Of a stretch of DNA of 42,828 bases, positions 17,336 through 24,157 are shown one piece after another. Under the pieces are notes generated by a model that was given only the letters and a program-made list of their open reading frames with translations, searched no databases and was not told the DNA's origin. The stretch comes from Claveliimonas acetigenes. Its GTDB lineage: Bacteria > Bacillota > Clostridia > Lachnospirales > Lachnospiraceae. Each line of letters begins with the position of its first letter. Position 1 is the stretch's first letter. Position numbers and translations under genes: made by a program. Location: the NCBI RefSeq assembly GCF_025567385.1, contig NZ_JAOQJU010000029.1, positions 1 to 42,828 of the forward strand. Reading direction: 5' to 3'.

Positions 17336-18034
17336 ATGTTGCAGATTAACAATCTAAGTAAAAAATATGGGAAACAGATAGCAGTAGATCAGGTGTCTTT
17401 TTCTGTCCCGGATGGAAGGATTGGCATATTGCTTGGGCCTAACGGAGCGGGGAAATCTACGATTATAAAAAGCATTGCGGGGCTTCTGCGGTATTCGGGA
17501 AATATACAAATCCAAGAGTTCCCGGCAAAACAGATGGAAGCAAAGCGTATCTTTGCTTATGTGCCGGAGATGCCCTCTTTATTTGAAGCGCTGACGGTGA
17601 GGGAACATGTGGAATATATCAGGAAGGCATATGGAAGCAAGATAACGGAAGAAGAGATTACGGATATGCTGGAACGATTTGAACTTGCGGATAAGCAGGA
17701 TAAGATGGGAAATGAGCTGTCCAAGGGGATGATGCAGAAGGTTAGTATCTGCTGTGCCCTGACGGTGAAGCCAAGAGTAATTCTGTTGGATGAGCCGATG
17801 GTTGGATTGGATCCAAAGGCAATTAAAGAGCTGAAAGAGGTCGTTCGGGAATTAGGACAGCAGGGAGTAACTGTTTTGATCAGTACTCATATGCTGGAGA
17901 TGGTAGAGGATTTGTGGGATATTATGTTCGTTATGGAAAAGGGACATATCATAGGCTCTTATACCAGAGAAGAGGTAGGGGATAAGGACCTGGATGCATT
18001 GTTCTTTGAGATGACAGGCGGTGAAGAATCATGA
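17336..18034 (+). CDS. ABC transporter ATP-binding protein (ABC-2 type)
   Basis: A 232-residue ATPase with Walker A GPNGAGKST, Q-loop region YVPEMPS, signature ELSKGMMQK, Walker B VILLDEPMVGLD and H-loop STHM. The frame is open from GTG 17285, but GGAGG at 17324-17328 selects ATG 17336. The closest family is the CcmA/NatA-like exporter ATPases. It overlaps the following permease by 4 nt, forming a two-gene transporter. The substrate is unknown. It lies inside the ppk-mgsA run. Confidence 0.9.
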   Translation: MLQINNLSKKYGKQIAVDQVSFSVPDGRIGILLGPNGAGKSTIIKSIAGLLRYSGNIQIQEFPAKQMEAKRIFAYVPEMPSLFEALTVREHVEYIRKAYGSKITEEEITDMLERFELADKQDKMGNELSKGMMQKVSICCALTVKPRVILLDEPMVGLDPKAIKELKEVVRELGQQGVTVLISTHMLEMVEDLWDIMFVMEKGHIIGSYTREEVGDKDLDALFFEMTGGEES

Positions 18035-19596
18035 AGGCGCTCTGGTATCTGACAAAAATGAGCCTTAAGAACCGTATCTGCAAAGCGCTGAAGAAACCGG
18101 TGACCTATATTTATCTGGCGATTGGTATCTTGTATGCAGTGATGATTTTGTATGGATGGGGCGTGCTGGCGGCTGAAGGCGGATTGGCATCTGTAACTGG
18201 TTTGGTCTATGTGCTGACGATTTGGATTTATCTGGAGATAGGAAGTAATTTTATTACCTATGCGAAGCGCAAGGGAGTAATTTTTCTGCCAAGCCATTCT
18301 CATTTAGTATTCCCGACACCGATTAGTCCTAAGCAGATTCTTCTTCACAGTGCGATGAAGAATTTTGCACTGACCTTGTTGATGGATATTATTTTTGCTG
18401 CAGTGGCAGTCAGCATTTTTCACCTCTCGGTGGGAAAAGCGCTGTTGTTGTTCCTTTTTTCTTTTGTGTTGGAGGTAATTTTGGAGAGCAGTCTGATTAT
18501 CCTTTTATATACAGGAGGAGAACAGCAGGGAAGCGCTGTGAAAATTATTTGCAGATGTATCTATCTTGTGTTCTTTTGTGTTTTGCTGCTTCTTTTTTAC
18601 TATTTAAAAAAGAACGGTATCCATGTATCTACATTTCGTGAAGTGATGGAGTTGGAGGCTTTGCAGATGGTTCCGGTAGCAGGCTGGAATGTGGCGGCTG
18701 TTCGCTTGATTATCCTGGGTCCGACAACCCTGAATGTAGTCTGTACGGTTCTGTATCTGCTTACATGCGGCGTTGTATTTGCAGCGGCGCTAAAGAAACA
18801 ATGTACCGGAGAATATTATGAGGATGCCGCTAAATTTGCAGATGATTATGTGGAGAGGAAAAACAGAAGTAAAAAAGGTGAGTTTACTTTTTCTGGCGGC
18901 AAGAAGAGAAAATTCCGTAAGGCCGGGGTAATCTATAAAGGAAGCGGGGCGAAAGCGGTATTTTACAGGCAGCTTTTGGAATATAAAAAGGAAAGATTCT
19001 TTATCTTCGGGCCAATGACATTATACAGCGTGATAGGGGTAATTGTATGTATTGCAGCGATAGGAAGACCGGAAAATTATCCGCCGGGAATTGCGTTGCT
19101 GGGTGTAGAAGCGTATTTCGTGTTTTTATGTACCGGTTATCTTGGAAAATGGGGAAAAGAGCTGGAACAGCCTTATATTTATCTGATCCCTGACAGTGCA
19201 ATAAAAAAATTGTGGTACGCGACGCTGATGGAACACATAAAAGCGTTGGTTGATGGCATTATATTTATCATTCCGGTAGGAATTGCCTGGAGGATTCCTG
19301 CCTATCAGATGGCAGCTTCTCTGGTGATTTATGTTGTTTTACAGGCGAATCGGCTGTATATAAAAGTTTTAGGAGAAAGTATTCTGGGAAATACCCTGGG
19401 TAATACCGGAAAGACAATTTTTGCTATGGTAGTGCAGGGGGCGACGATTGGAATTGGCGTTGCGGCAGCATTACTGTTTGGAATATTGGTAAATTATAAT
19501 CTGATATTTTTTATTCTCCCGATTTATTGCCTGATGATTACGATGTTAATTGCACTTTTAACAGCATCCAGATTTGATGCAATGGAACAATGGTAG
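18031..19596 (+). CDS. ABC transporter permease, multi-spanning
   Basis: A 521-residue membrane protein with roughly ten to twelve hydrophobic helices (for example about 29-47, 55-72, 105-130, 165-190, 225-245, 330-350, and the C-terminal cluster at 430-515). The cytoplasmic loop after about residue 255 is basic (ERKNRSKKGEF, GGKKRKFRK). It resembles the large putative ABC-2 exporter permeases of Clostridia rather than a characterised transporter. It is translationally coupled to the ATPase (ATGA). The substrate cannot be assigned. Confidence 0.82.
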   Translation: MKALWYLTKMSLKNRICKALKKPVTYIYLAIGILYAVMILYGWGVLAAEGGLASVTGLVYVLTIWIYLEIGSNFITYAKRKGVIFLPSHSHLVFPTPISPKQILLHSAMKNFALTLLMDIIFAAVAVSIFHLSVGKALLLFLFSFVLEVILESSLIILLYTGGEQQGSAVKIICRCIYLVFFCVLLLLFYYLKKNGIHVSTFREVMELEALQMVPVAGWNVAAVRLIILGPTTLNVVCTVLYLLTCGVVFAAALKKQCTGEYYEDAAKFADDYVERKNRSKKGEFTFSGGKKRKFRKAGVIYKGSGAKAVFYRQLLEYKKERFFIFGPMTLYSVIGVIVCIAAIGRPENYPPGIALLGVEAYFVFLCTGYLGKWGKELEQPYIYLIPDSAIKKLWYATLMEHIKALVDGIIFIIPVGIAWRIPAYQMAASLVIYVVLQANRLYIKVLGESILGNTLGNTGKTIFAMVVQGATIGIGVAAALLFGILVNYNLIFFILPIYCLMITMLIALLTASRFDAMEQW

Positions 19597-19631
19597 AGGA
19601 AAAATGATAATGAGAAAGGATGACAAAACAT

Positions 19632-20108
19632 ATGTTGAATGAAGAGTATGTAACATTAGAAATTGGTAAGACAAAGCATATTGCATTGGTTGCCCATGAT
19701 GGGAAAAAGAAAGAACTGGTGGAGTGGTGTGACAAGAATAAAGAAATATTAAAAGGACATTTCCTTTGTGGGACAGGGACGACTGCTAGGTTAATTGCGG
19801 AGAAAACGGAACTTCCGGTAAAAGGATATTGCAGCGGCCCGTTAGGCGGAGACCAGCAGATTGGCGCAAAAATCGTAGAGGGACAGATTGATTTTATGAT
19901 TTTCCTTTGGGATCCACTGGAAGCACAACCCCATGATCCGGATGTGAAGGCGTTGCTTCGCATTGCGGTAGTATATGATATTCCAATTGCGAACAATCTG
20001 GCAACAGCAGATTTTATGCTGAATTCTAAATATATGGCAGAGTCATACAGCAGACGGATTGAGAATTTTAATAAGACTGTCCAGGACAGAGTGGAAAAGA
20101 TGAAGTAA
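19632..20108 (+). CDS. mgsA: Methylglyoxal synthase
   Basis: A 158-residue enzyme converting dihydroxyacetone phosphate to methylglyoxal and inorganic phosphate, a bypass of lower glycolysis. It has IALVAHDGKK, the phosphate-binding CGTGTTARLI, catalytic Asp in GPLGGDQQIG, and FLWDPLEAQPHDPDV with the catalytic His and Asp. An in-frame ATG at 19620 has no ribosome-binding site at usable distance; AGAAAGGA at 19613-19620 fits ATG 19632. The gene lies 35 nt after the ABC permease and ends the ppk run: its stop codon sits in the loop of a strong terminator. Family members are inhibited by phosphate, which fits a phosphate-starvation context (inference). Confidence 0.94.
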   Translation: MLNEEYVTLEIGKTKHIALVAHDGKKKELVEWCDKNKEILKGHFLCGTGTTARLIAEKTELPVKGYCSGPLGGDQQIGAKIVEGQIDFMIFLWDPLEAQPHDPDVKALLRIAVVYDIPIANNLATADFMLNSKYMAESYSRRIENFNKTVQDRVEKMK

Positions 20109-20125
20109 CGGCTTCATCTTTTTTT
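20097..20125 (+). terminator. Intrinsic terminator after mgsA
   Basis: AAGATGAAG and CTTCATCTT form a 9-bp stem around TAACGG, followed by a run of seven T. The mgsA stop codon lies in the loop. Confidence 0.9.
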
Positions 20126-20131
20126 ATTCTA

Positions 20132-20161
20132 TTGACAGAAATAAGAATCGTGTGGTAATAT
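20132..20161 (+). promoter_or_regulatory. sigma-A promoter for the symporter
   Basis: Perfect TTGACA (20132-20137), 18 bp, TAATAT (20156-20161) with an upstream TG-G (extended -10). The predicted start is about 20168. Confidence 0.75.
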
Positions 20162-20178
20162 ACATCCATAAGCTTTAA

Positions 20179-20205
20179 CGCTTTAAAGCGCAACGGTTTA
20201 AAGCG
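20179..20205 (+). promoter_or_regulatory. Tandem dyads in the symporter leader (putative operator)
   Basis: CGCTTTAAAGCG (20179-20190) is a perfect 12-bp palindrome. CGGTTTAAAGCG (20194-20205) is a near copy 15 bp on. A related AGCTTTAACG lies just upstream. Both lie about 11-38 nt past the predicted start. In RNA the outer arms CGCTTTAAA and TTTAAAGCG could pair as a 9-bp stem. The regulator is unknown. Confidence 0.5.
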
Positions 20206-20234
20206 AAGAACAAAAGGAAAGATGAGGGAAAGAT

Positions 20235-21764
20235 ATGGTTATTAAATTAATTCTGCTGGTTGTATTTTTTGCGGTGATGGTGACGGTGGGTATCTATTCC
20301 AGAAAGCATGCAACGAGTGTAGACGGATACGTGTTGGGAGGACGATCCGTAGGTCCCTGGCTTACGGCTTTTGCTTATGGGACCTCTTATTTTTCAGCGG
20401 TTGTATTTGTAGGTTATGCGGGACAGTTTGGATGGAAGTATGGACTGGCATCTACCTGGATTGGTCTGGGAAATGCGATTATCGGAAGTCTTTTGGCGTG
20501 GGTAGTGCTTGGAAGGCGTACGAAGGTTATGACACAGCACTTAAATTCTAAGACCATGCCGGATTTCTTTGGGGAAAGATTTGACAGTAAGGCGCTTAAG
20601 ATTACAGCGTCCGCTATTGTGTTTATTTTTTTGGTTCCTTATACGGCATCGGTATATAATGGCTTATCCAGATTGTTCGGAATGGCATTTGATATTCCAT
20701 ATACGGTCTGTGTGGTTGTTATGGCAATTTTTACAGGCATTTACGTTATTATGGGGGGTTATATGGCAACGGCAATTAATGATTTTATTCAGGGAATCAT
20801 TATGCTGGGCGGTATTGTTGCAGTTATAGCCGCTGTTCTCAGCGGACAGGGAGGATTTATTCAGGCAATTCGTCAGATGGCAGAGATTCCCAGTGATGTG
20901 GCAGTGACGGCAGGGCAGCCGGGAGCGTTTACCTCCTTCTTTGGGCCGGATCCTTTAAACCTTCTGGGTGTGGTAATCCTGACATCCCTTGGAACTTGGG
21001 GACTTCCTCAGATGATTGGGAAATTCTATGCTATCAAAGATGAAAAGGCGATTAATACAGGAACAGTGATTTCGACACTTTTTGCAGTGGTTATTTCCGG
21101 TGGATGCTATTTTCTGGGAGGATTTGGGAGACTATTTGACAATCCATCCATCTATGATGCTGAGACGGGAGCAGTGGTGTATGACAGCATTATTCCCTAT
21201 ATGTTGTCAACACTGCCGGATATTCTGATCGGTATTGTGGTAGTACTTGTGCTTTCTGCATCCATGTCGACGCTGGCTTCATTGGTTCTTACTTCAAGTT
21301 CTACGCTGACATTGGATTTTCTGAAAGATAATGTCATGAAAAATATGGGAGAAAAGAAGCAGGTACGGACCATGCAGGTACTGGTTGTATTCTTCATTGT
21401 ATTGTCTGTAGTCATTGCAATGGATCCACCGACCTTTATTGCGCAGTTGATGGGAATTTCCTGGGGTGCTTTGGCAGGGGCATTTCTGGCGCCGTTTTTA
21501 TACGGCCTGTACTGGAAAGGGGTTACAAGAGCGGCTGTGTGGGCGAGCTTTGCAGCTGGCGTGGGTATTACAGTATCCAATATGTTCTTAAAATATATTG
21601 AATCACCGATTAATGCCGGAGCGTTTGCGATGATAGCCGGGTTAATTATCGTACCGGTTGTAAGTTGGATTACACCGAAGCTTAAGAAGGAGAGAGTGGA
21701 TGAAATCTTCACCTGCTATGATGAAAAGGTAACGATTACAAAGAAGCGTTCTCTCGAAGGTTAG
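20235..21764 (+). CDS. Sodium:solute symporter family transporter
   Basis: A 509-residue transporter of the SSS family (PutP, PanF, SglT relatives) with about 13 membrane helices. It has DGYVLGGRSVGPWLTAFAYG in the first helix-loop region, the family signature area around GGYMATAINDFIQGIIML and the SMSTLASLVLTSSSTLT block, which in the family contributes sodium ligands. ATG 20235 follows GATGAGGGAAAG. It uses a sodium gradient to import a solute; proline, pantothenate, acetate or a sugar acid are possible and the sequence alone does not choose. It is a single-gene unit with its own promoter, dyad operator and terminator. Confidence 0.9.
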   Translation: MVIKLILLVVFFAVMVTVGIYSRKHATSVDGYVLGGRSVGPWLTAFAYGTSYFSAVVFVGYAGQFGWKYGLASTWIGLGNAIIGSLLAWVVLGRRTKVMTQHLNSKTMPDFFGERFDSKALKITASAIVFIFLVPYTASVYNGLSRLFGMAFDIPYTVCVVVMAIFTGIYVIMGGYMATAINDFIQGIIMLGGIVAVIAAVLSGQGGFIQAIRQMAEIPSDVAVTAGQPGAFTSFFGPDPLNLLGVVILTSLGTWGLPQMIGKFYAIKDEKAINTGTVISTLFAVVISGGCYFLGGFGRLFDNPSIYDAETGAVVYDSIIPYMLSTLPDILIGIVVVLVLSASMSTLASLVLTSSSTLTLDFLKDNVMKNMGEKKQVRTMQVLVVFFIVLSVVIAMDPPTFIAQLMGISWGALAGAFLAPFLYGLYWKGVTRAAVWASFAAGVGITVSNMFLKYIESPINAGAFAMIAGLIIVPVVSWITPKLKKERVDEIFTCYDEKVTITKKRSLEG

Positions 21765-21783
21765 AAGTATATTAGAATGTGTG

Positions 21784-21833
21784 CAAAAAAGAAGCATGGG
21801 CGCTGTCGGTTAGCCGCTCATGCTTCTTTTTTG
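21784..21833. terminator. Bidirectional terminator between symporter and ProX-like gene
   Basis: CAAAAAAGAAGCATG (21784-21798) and its complement (21819-21833) form a 15-bp stem with A-tract on one side and T-tract on the other. It serves the converging genes on both strands. Confidence 0.9.
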
Positions 21834-21835
21834 TG

Positions 21836-22327
21836 CTACAGTTTGATTTTAATGACGTCAACATCTAAGTCCCACAGGAACTTATCCAGATCCTTGAAAG
21901 AGAGGAATACAGTTGCAGTGTTTTCCAATGGGTGGATGCCCAGGCTTTTGCATCTGCTTAAGTCTTTGTCAATAAAAAACTCTACTTTATGCTCTGTGTC
22001 GTTCATCAGACCAAAGGGGGATACGCTCCCCTGTTTCAACCCCAGATGCTCTTCCAGCCGTTCTTCAGAAGCAAAGCTTAAGTTTCCTGCCCCCAGAGTA
22101 CGGCCAAGTGCTTTTAAGTCTACTTTTTTCTTTTCGTCGCAGGTTACAAGAAAGTGACGCTTCCCCTTAGAATCCCGGAGAAAGAGGTTCTTGCACAGAG
22201 TTCCCTTTGCAGGTAATCCCAATCGATCCATATCCTCCATTGTATGAACGGGTTCGTGTTCCACAACCTCATATTTTATTCCAAGCTTGTCCAGTGCGTT
22301 GTACACGCGTTGTTTCTGATCTTCCAT
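21836..22327 (-). CDS. ProX/YbaK-type aminoacyl-tRNA deacylase
   Basis: A 163-residue single-domain protein of the YbaK/ProX editing family. It has HEPVHTMEDMDRLGLPAKG, CKNLFLRDSKGKRHFLVTCDE with the conserved Lys, and GSVSPFGLMND, a Gly-x-Ser-x-x-Pro-like signature. Free-standing members hydrolyse mischarged tRNA such as Ala-tRNA-Pro. The length matches ProX (PrdX) proteins. ATG 22327 follows AAAGGAG, 19 nt downstream of the HTH-cupin regulator, so the two form a minus-strand operon. That pairing could mean the regulator responds to an amino acid, which is inference. Confidence 0.88.
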   Translation of the reverse strand: MEDQKQRVYNALDKLGIKYEVVEHEPVHTMEDMDRLGLPAKGTLCKNLFLRDSKGKRHFLVTCDEKKKVDLKALGRTLGAGNLSFASEERLEEHLGLKQGSVSPFGLMNDTEHKVEFFIDKDLSRCKSLGIHPLENTATVFLSFKDLDKFLWDLDVDVIKIKL

Positions 22328-22346
22328 ATTGTGTAAGACTCCTTTC

Positions 22347-22901
22347 TTAATTTGGATAATGGACGACGATGTTAGCTGTCACCATCCCTTTTCCAGTGTT
22401 TTTGTAGGTGTATTTATCAAAAGCATTGTAGGATGCATGATCCCCTGCTTTCAAAACATATGCATGGTCATCAAAGACCAGGGTGAGTTCTCCGCTGTAG
22501 ATGGTAATGAACTCCCGGGTTCCGAGCATCTGCCGGTTGCCGTCCATCTGACCGCCTTCATCAAATTCCAGGTCAAAAATCTCAAAATCCTGATGTTCCC
22601 GGAAACCAAAAATCGGATAGAGGCGGTAGCGTCCGTCATCTCCGGTCAGGGGAGAAAGCTGATGCTTGTTGGAACTGGTAAATGGCCGAGGTCTGCTGGC
22701 AGTAAAAGCGGTAACCGGAACTTTAAGGCCTAATGCCAGTTTGTAGACGGTAGAGATTGTTGGATTTACCTCGCCTCTTTCCAACTGGCTTAACATGCTT
22801 TTGCTGATGGAGGTAAGGACGGATACCTGCTCCAAGCTTAATCCTTTCTTCTTGCGGAGTTCTTTTAAATTTGCTGCAATAATCTGATTTAAGTTTTCCA
22901 A
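22347..22901 (-). CDS. HTH (XRE)-cupin transcriptional regulator
   Basis: A 184-residue regulator. Residues about 7-62 form an XRE helix-turn-helix (LKELRKKKGLSLEQVSVLTS, SKSMLSQLERGEVNPTIST). Residues about 110-180 form a cupin sensor (FEIFDLEFDEGG, ITIYSGELTLVF, AGDHASYNAFDKYTYKNTG). The frame is open from TTG 22916, but that codon lies in the GGAGG site; TTG 22901 has 8-nt spacing and is the better start. The family senses small ligands through the cupin. Its divergent promoter region holds an AT-rich dyad that could serve autoregulation. Confidence 0.9.
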   Translation of the reverse strand: MENLNQIIAANLKELRKKKGLSLEQVSVLTSISKSMLSQLERGEVNPTISTVYKLALGLKVPVTAFTASRPRPFTSSNKHQLSPLTGDDGRYRLYPIFGFREHQDFEIFDLEFDEGGQMDGNRQMLGTREFITIYSGELTLVFDDHAYVLKAGDHASYNAFDKYTYKNTGKGMVTANIVVHYPN

Positions 22902-22924
22902 ATTGAAATCCTCCAAAAATCCTT

Positions 22925-22948
22925 TATATAGAATTTTTTTCTATTATA
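22925..22948 (-). promoter_or_regulatory. AT-rich dyad near the regulator start
   Basis: TATATAGAA (22925-22933) and TTCTATTATA (22939-22948) form an imperfect inverted repeat overlapping the -10. Possible autoregulatory operator; AT-richness makes chance plausible. Confidence 0.25.
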
Positions 22949-22971
22949 TTGCAAAAAAATAAGAAAGTAAA
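22943..22971 (-). promoter_or_regulatory. sigma-A promoter of the regulator-ProX operon
   Basis: Read on the minus strand: TTTACT (22971-22966), 17 bp, consensus TATAAT (22948-22943). Confidence 0.6.
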
Positions 22972-23006
22972 GGAAATGTTAGCGAAAAGAGTTTATACTT
23001 TTTTTA

Positions 23007-23035
23007 TTGCATGTTTCGGGAAGTAGAAGTAGAAT
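23007..23035 (+). promoter_or_regulatory. sigma-A promoter of the CPBP protease gene
   Basis: TTGCAT (23007-23012), 17 bp, TAGAAT (23030-23035). It diverges from the regulator promoter about 35 bp away. Confidence 0.6.
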
Positions 23036-23070
23036 AAAGTAAGCTAAGAGCTGTGAAAGTGAGGGTTATT

Positions 23071-24030
23071 ATGCAGAATGATTATGAACGGGGGACGGGA
23101 GAGCAGAGAATGCCATCCTATCCGCCTGAGAGTTATGGAAAGAGATTTTGGCGTCTGTGGGGACCGCTTATTATTAAATGGGGAATTAGTTTTGCGGTGA
23201 GCCTTGTGGTAATTGTTTTATATTTGTTGGCGTATTCATCTATGCATTATGATGAGATAGCCGGGATTGCAGATAATCAAGAGGCGATGCTGAATTTTTC
23301 AATGAGTATTTCAGAAGAAATTATGAAATATGCGACACAGATTGAAGGAATTGCTGCGTTGATTACAATTCCTATATTGCTGTTTTTCTTTTACAAGGAT
23401 CGGAAGGCAGAACAGGTAAAAGGGATTATGACGAATAAGAAAGCGCCGTTTTGGAAATATGGAGCGGTTATTGCCATTTCTGCTGCGATGTGCGTGGCTT
23501 TAAATAACCTGATTATTATCAGCAATCTTGCTTCAATAAGTGACGGTTATGAAGAAACGTCAACTGCGCTGTACAGTGCTCCGTTGGAGATGCAGCTGCT
23601 CTGCCTGGTTGTCTTGATTCCAATTTGTGAAGAGCTTGTTTTCCGTGGGCTGATGTTTAAGAGGATGCGGGAAAGATCTGGTTTTCTGTATGCTGCAGTG
23701 TATTCGGCTCTTGTATTCGGGCTGTTCCATGGAAATATCGTGCAGATGGTATACGGATTTATACTGGGGATGCTGCTTGCGTATATGTATGAGAAATACG
23801 GCTCTGTGAAAGCGCCGATTGTGGGGCATATGGTGATGAACCTGTTTTCCGTTCTGGCAACAGAGTATAGATTCTATGAATGGATGATAAAAGATTTTAT
23901 GCGGATTGGCAGCGTGACGGTAGTATGCGCAGCAGTTGCGGCTACTATGTTCGTACTAATCCAGAGAATTGATGAAAAGCCGGAATTTCCAAAACCGACA
24001 GATGAAAAAGAAAATCTGGCAGCAATGTAA
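23071..24030 (+). CDS. CPBP-family intramembrane metalloprotease
   Basis: A 319-residue membrane protein with about eight helices. The CPBP (Rce1/Abi) motifs are EELVFRGLM (two Glu and Arg), GLFHGN (His) and GHMVMNL (His), which form the zinc site in the membrane. Family members process or sequester prenylated or bacteriocin-like peptides, or act in immunity. The target is unknown. The frame opens at GTG 23053, but GAGGG at 23061-23065 selects ATG 23071. No bacteriocin gene lies nearby. Confidence 0.88.
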   Translation: MQNDYERGTGEQRMPSYPPESYGKRFWRLWGPLIIKWGISFAVSLVVIVLYLLAYSSMHYDEIAGIADNQEAMLNFSMSISEEIMKYATQIEGIAALITIPILLFFFYKDRKAEQVKGIMTNKKAPFWKYGAVIAISAAMCVALNNLIIISNLASISDGYEETSTALYSAPLEMQLLCLVVLIPICEELVFRGLMFKRMRERSGFLYAAVYSALVFGLFHGNIVQMVYGFILGMLLAYMYEKYGSVKAPIVGHMVMNLFSVLATEYRFYEWMIKDFMRIGSVTVVCAAVAATMFVLIQRIDEKPEFPKPTDEKENLAAM

Positions 24031-24046
24031 GCTGTCAGATTTTTTT
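24012..24046 (+). terminator. Intrinsic terminator after the CPBP gene
   Basis: AAATCTGGCAGC (24012-24023) pairs with GCTGTCAGATTT (24031-24042) with one G-U pair, followed by a T-run. The stop codon is in the loop. Confidence 0.88.
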
Positions 24047-24097
24047 GAGGAAAGCTATTAATTAACGAATTATCAGACAACTTCTAAAAAGTTTTTC

Positions 24098-24126
24098 TTT
24101 ACAAACAGGAAAAAATGTTGTATATT
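24098..24126 (+). promoter_or_regulatory. sigma-A promoter of gltBD
   Basis: TTTACA (24098-24103), 17 bp, TATATT (24121-24126). The predicted start is about 24133, only four bases before GTG 24137, which favours the downstream TTG start of gltB. Confidence 0.65.
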
Positions 24127-24157
24127 AGGAAAAAATGTGAAGAAAGGACTGGGTAGT

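Noticed and set aside
20171..20205. CcpA (cre) site before the symporter
   Set aside because: The repeats are CGCTTTAAAGCG-like and do not fit the cre consensus spacing or its central CG.
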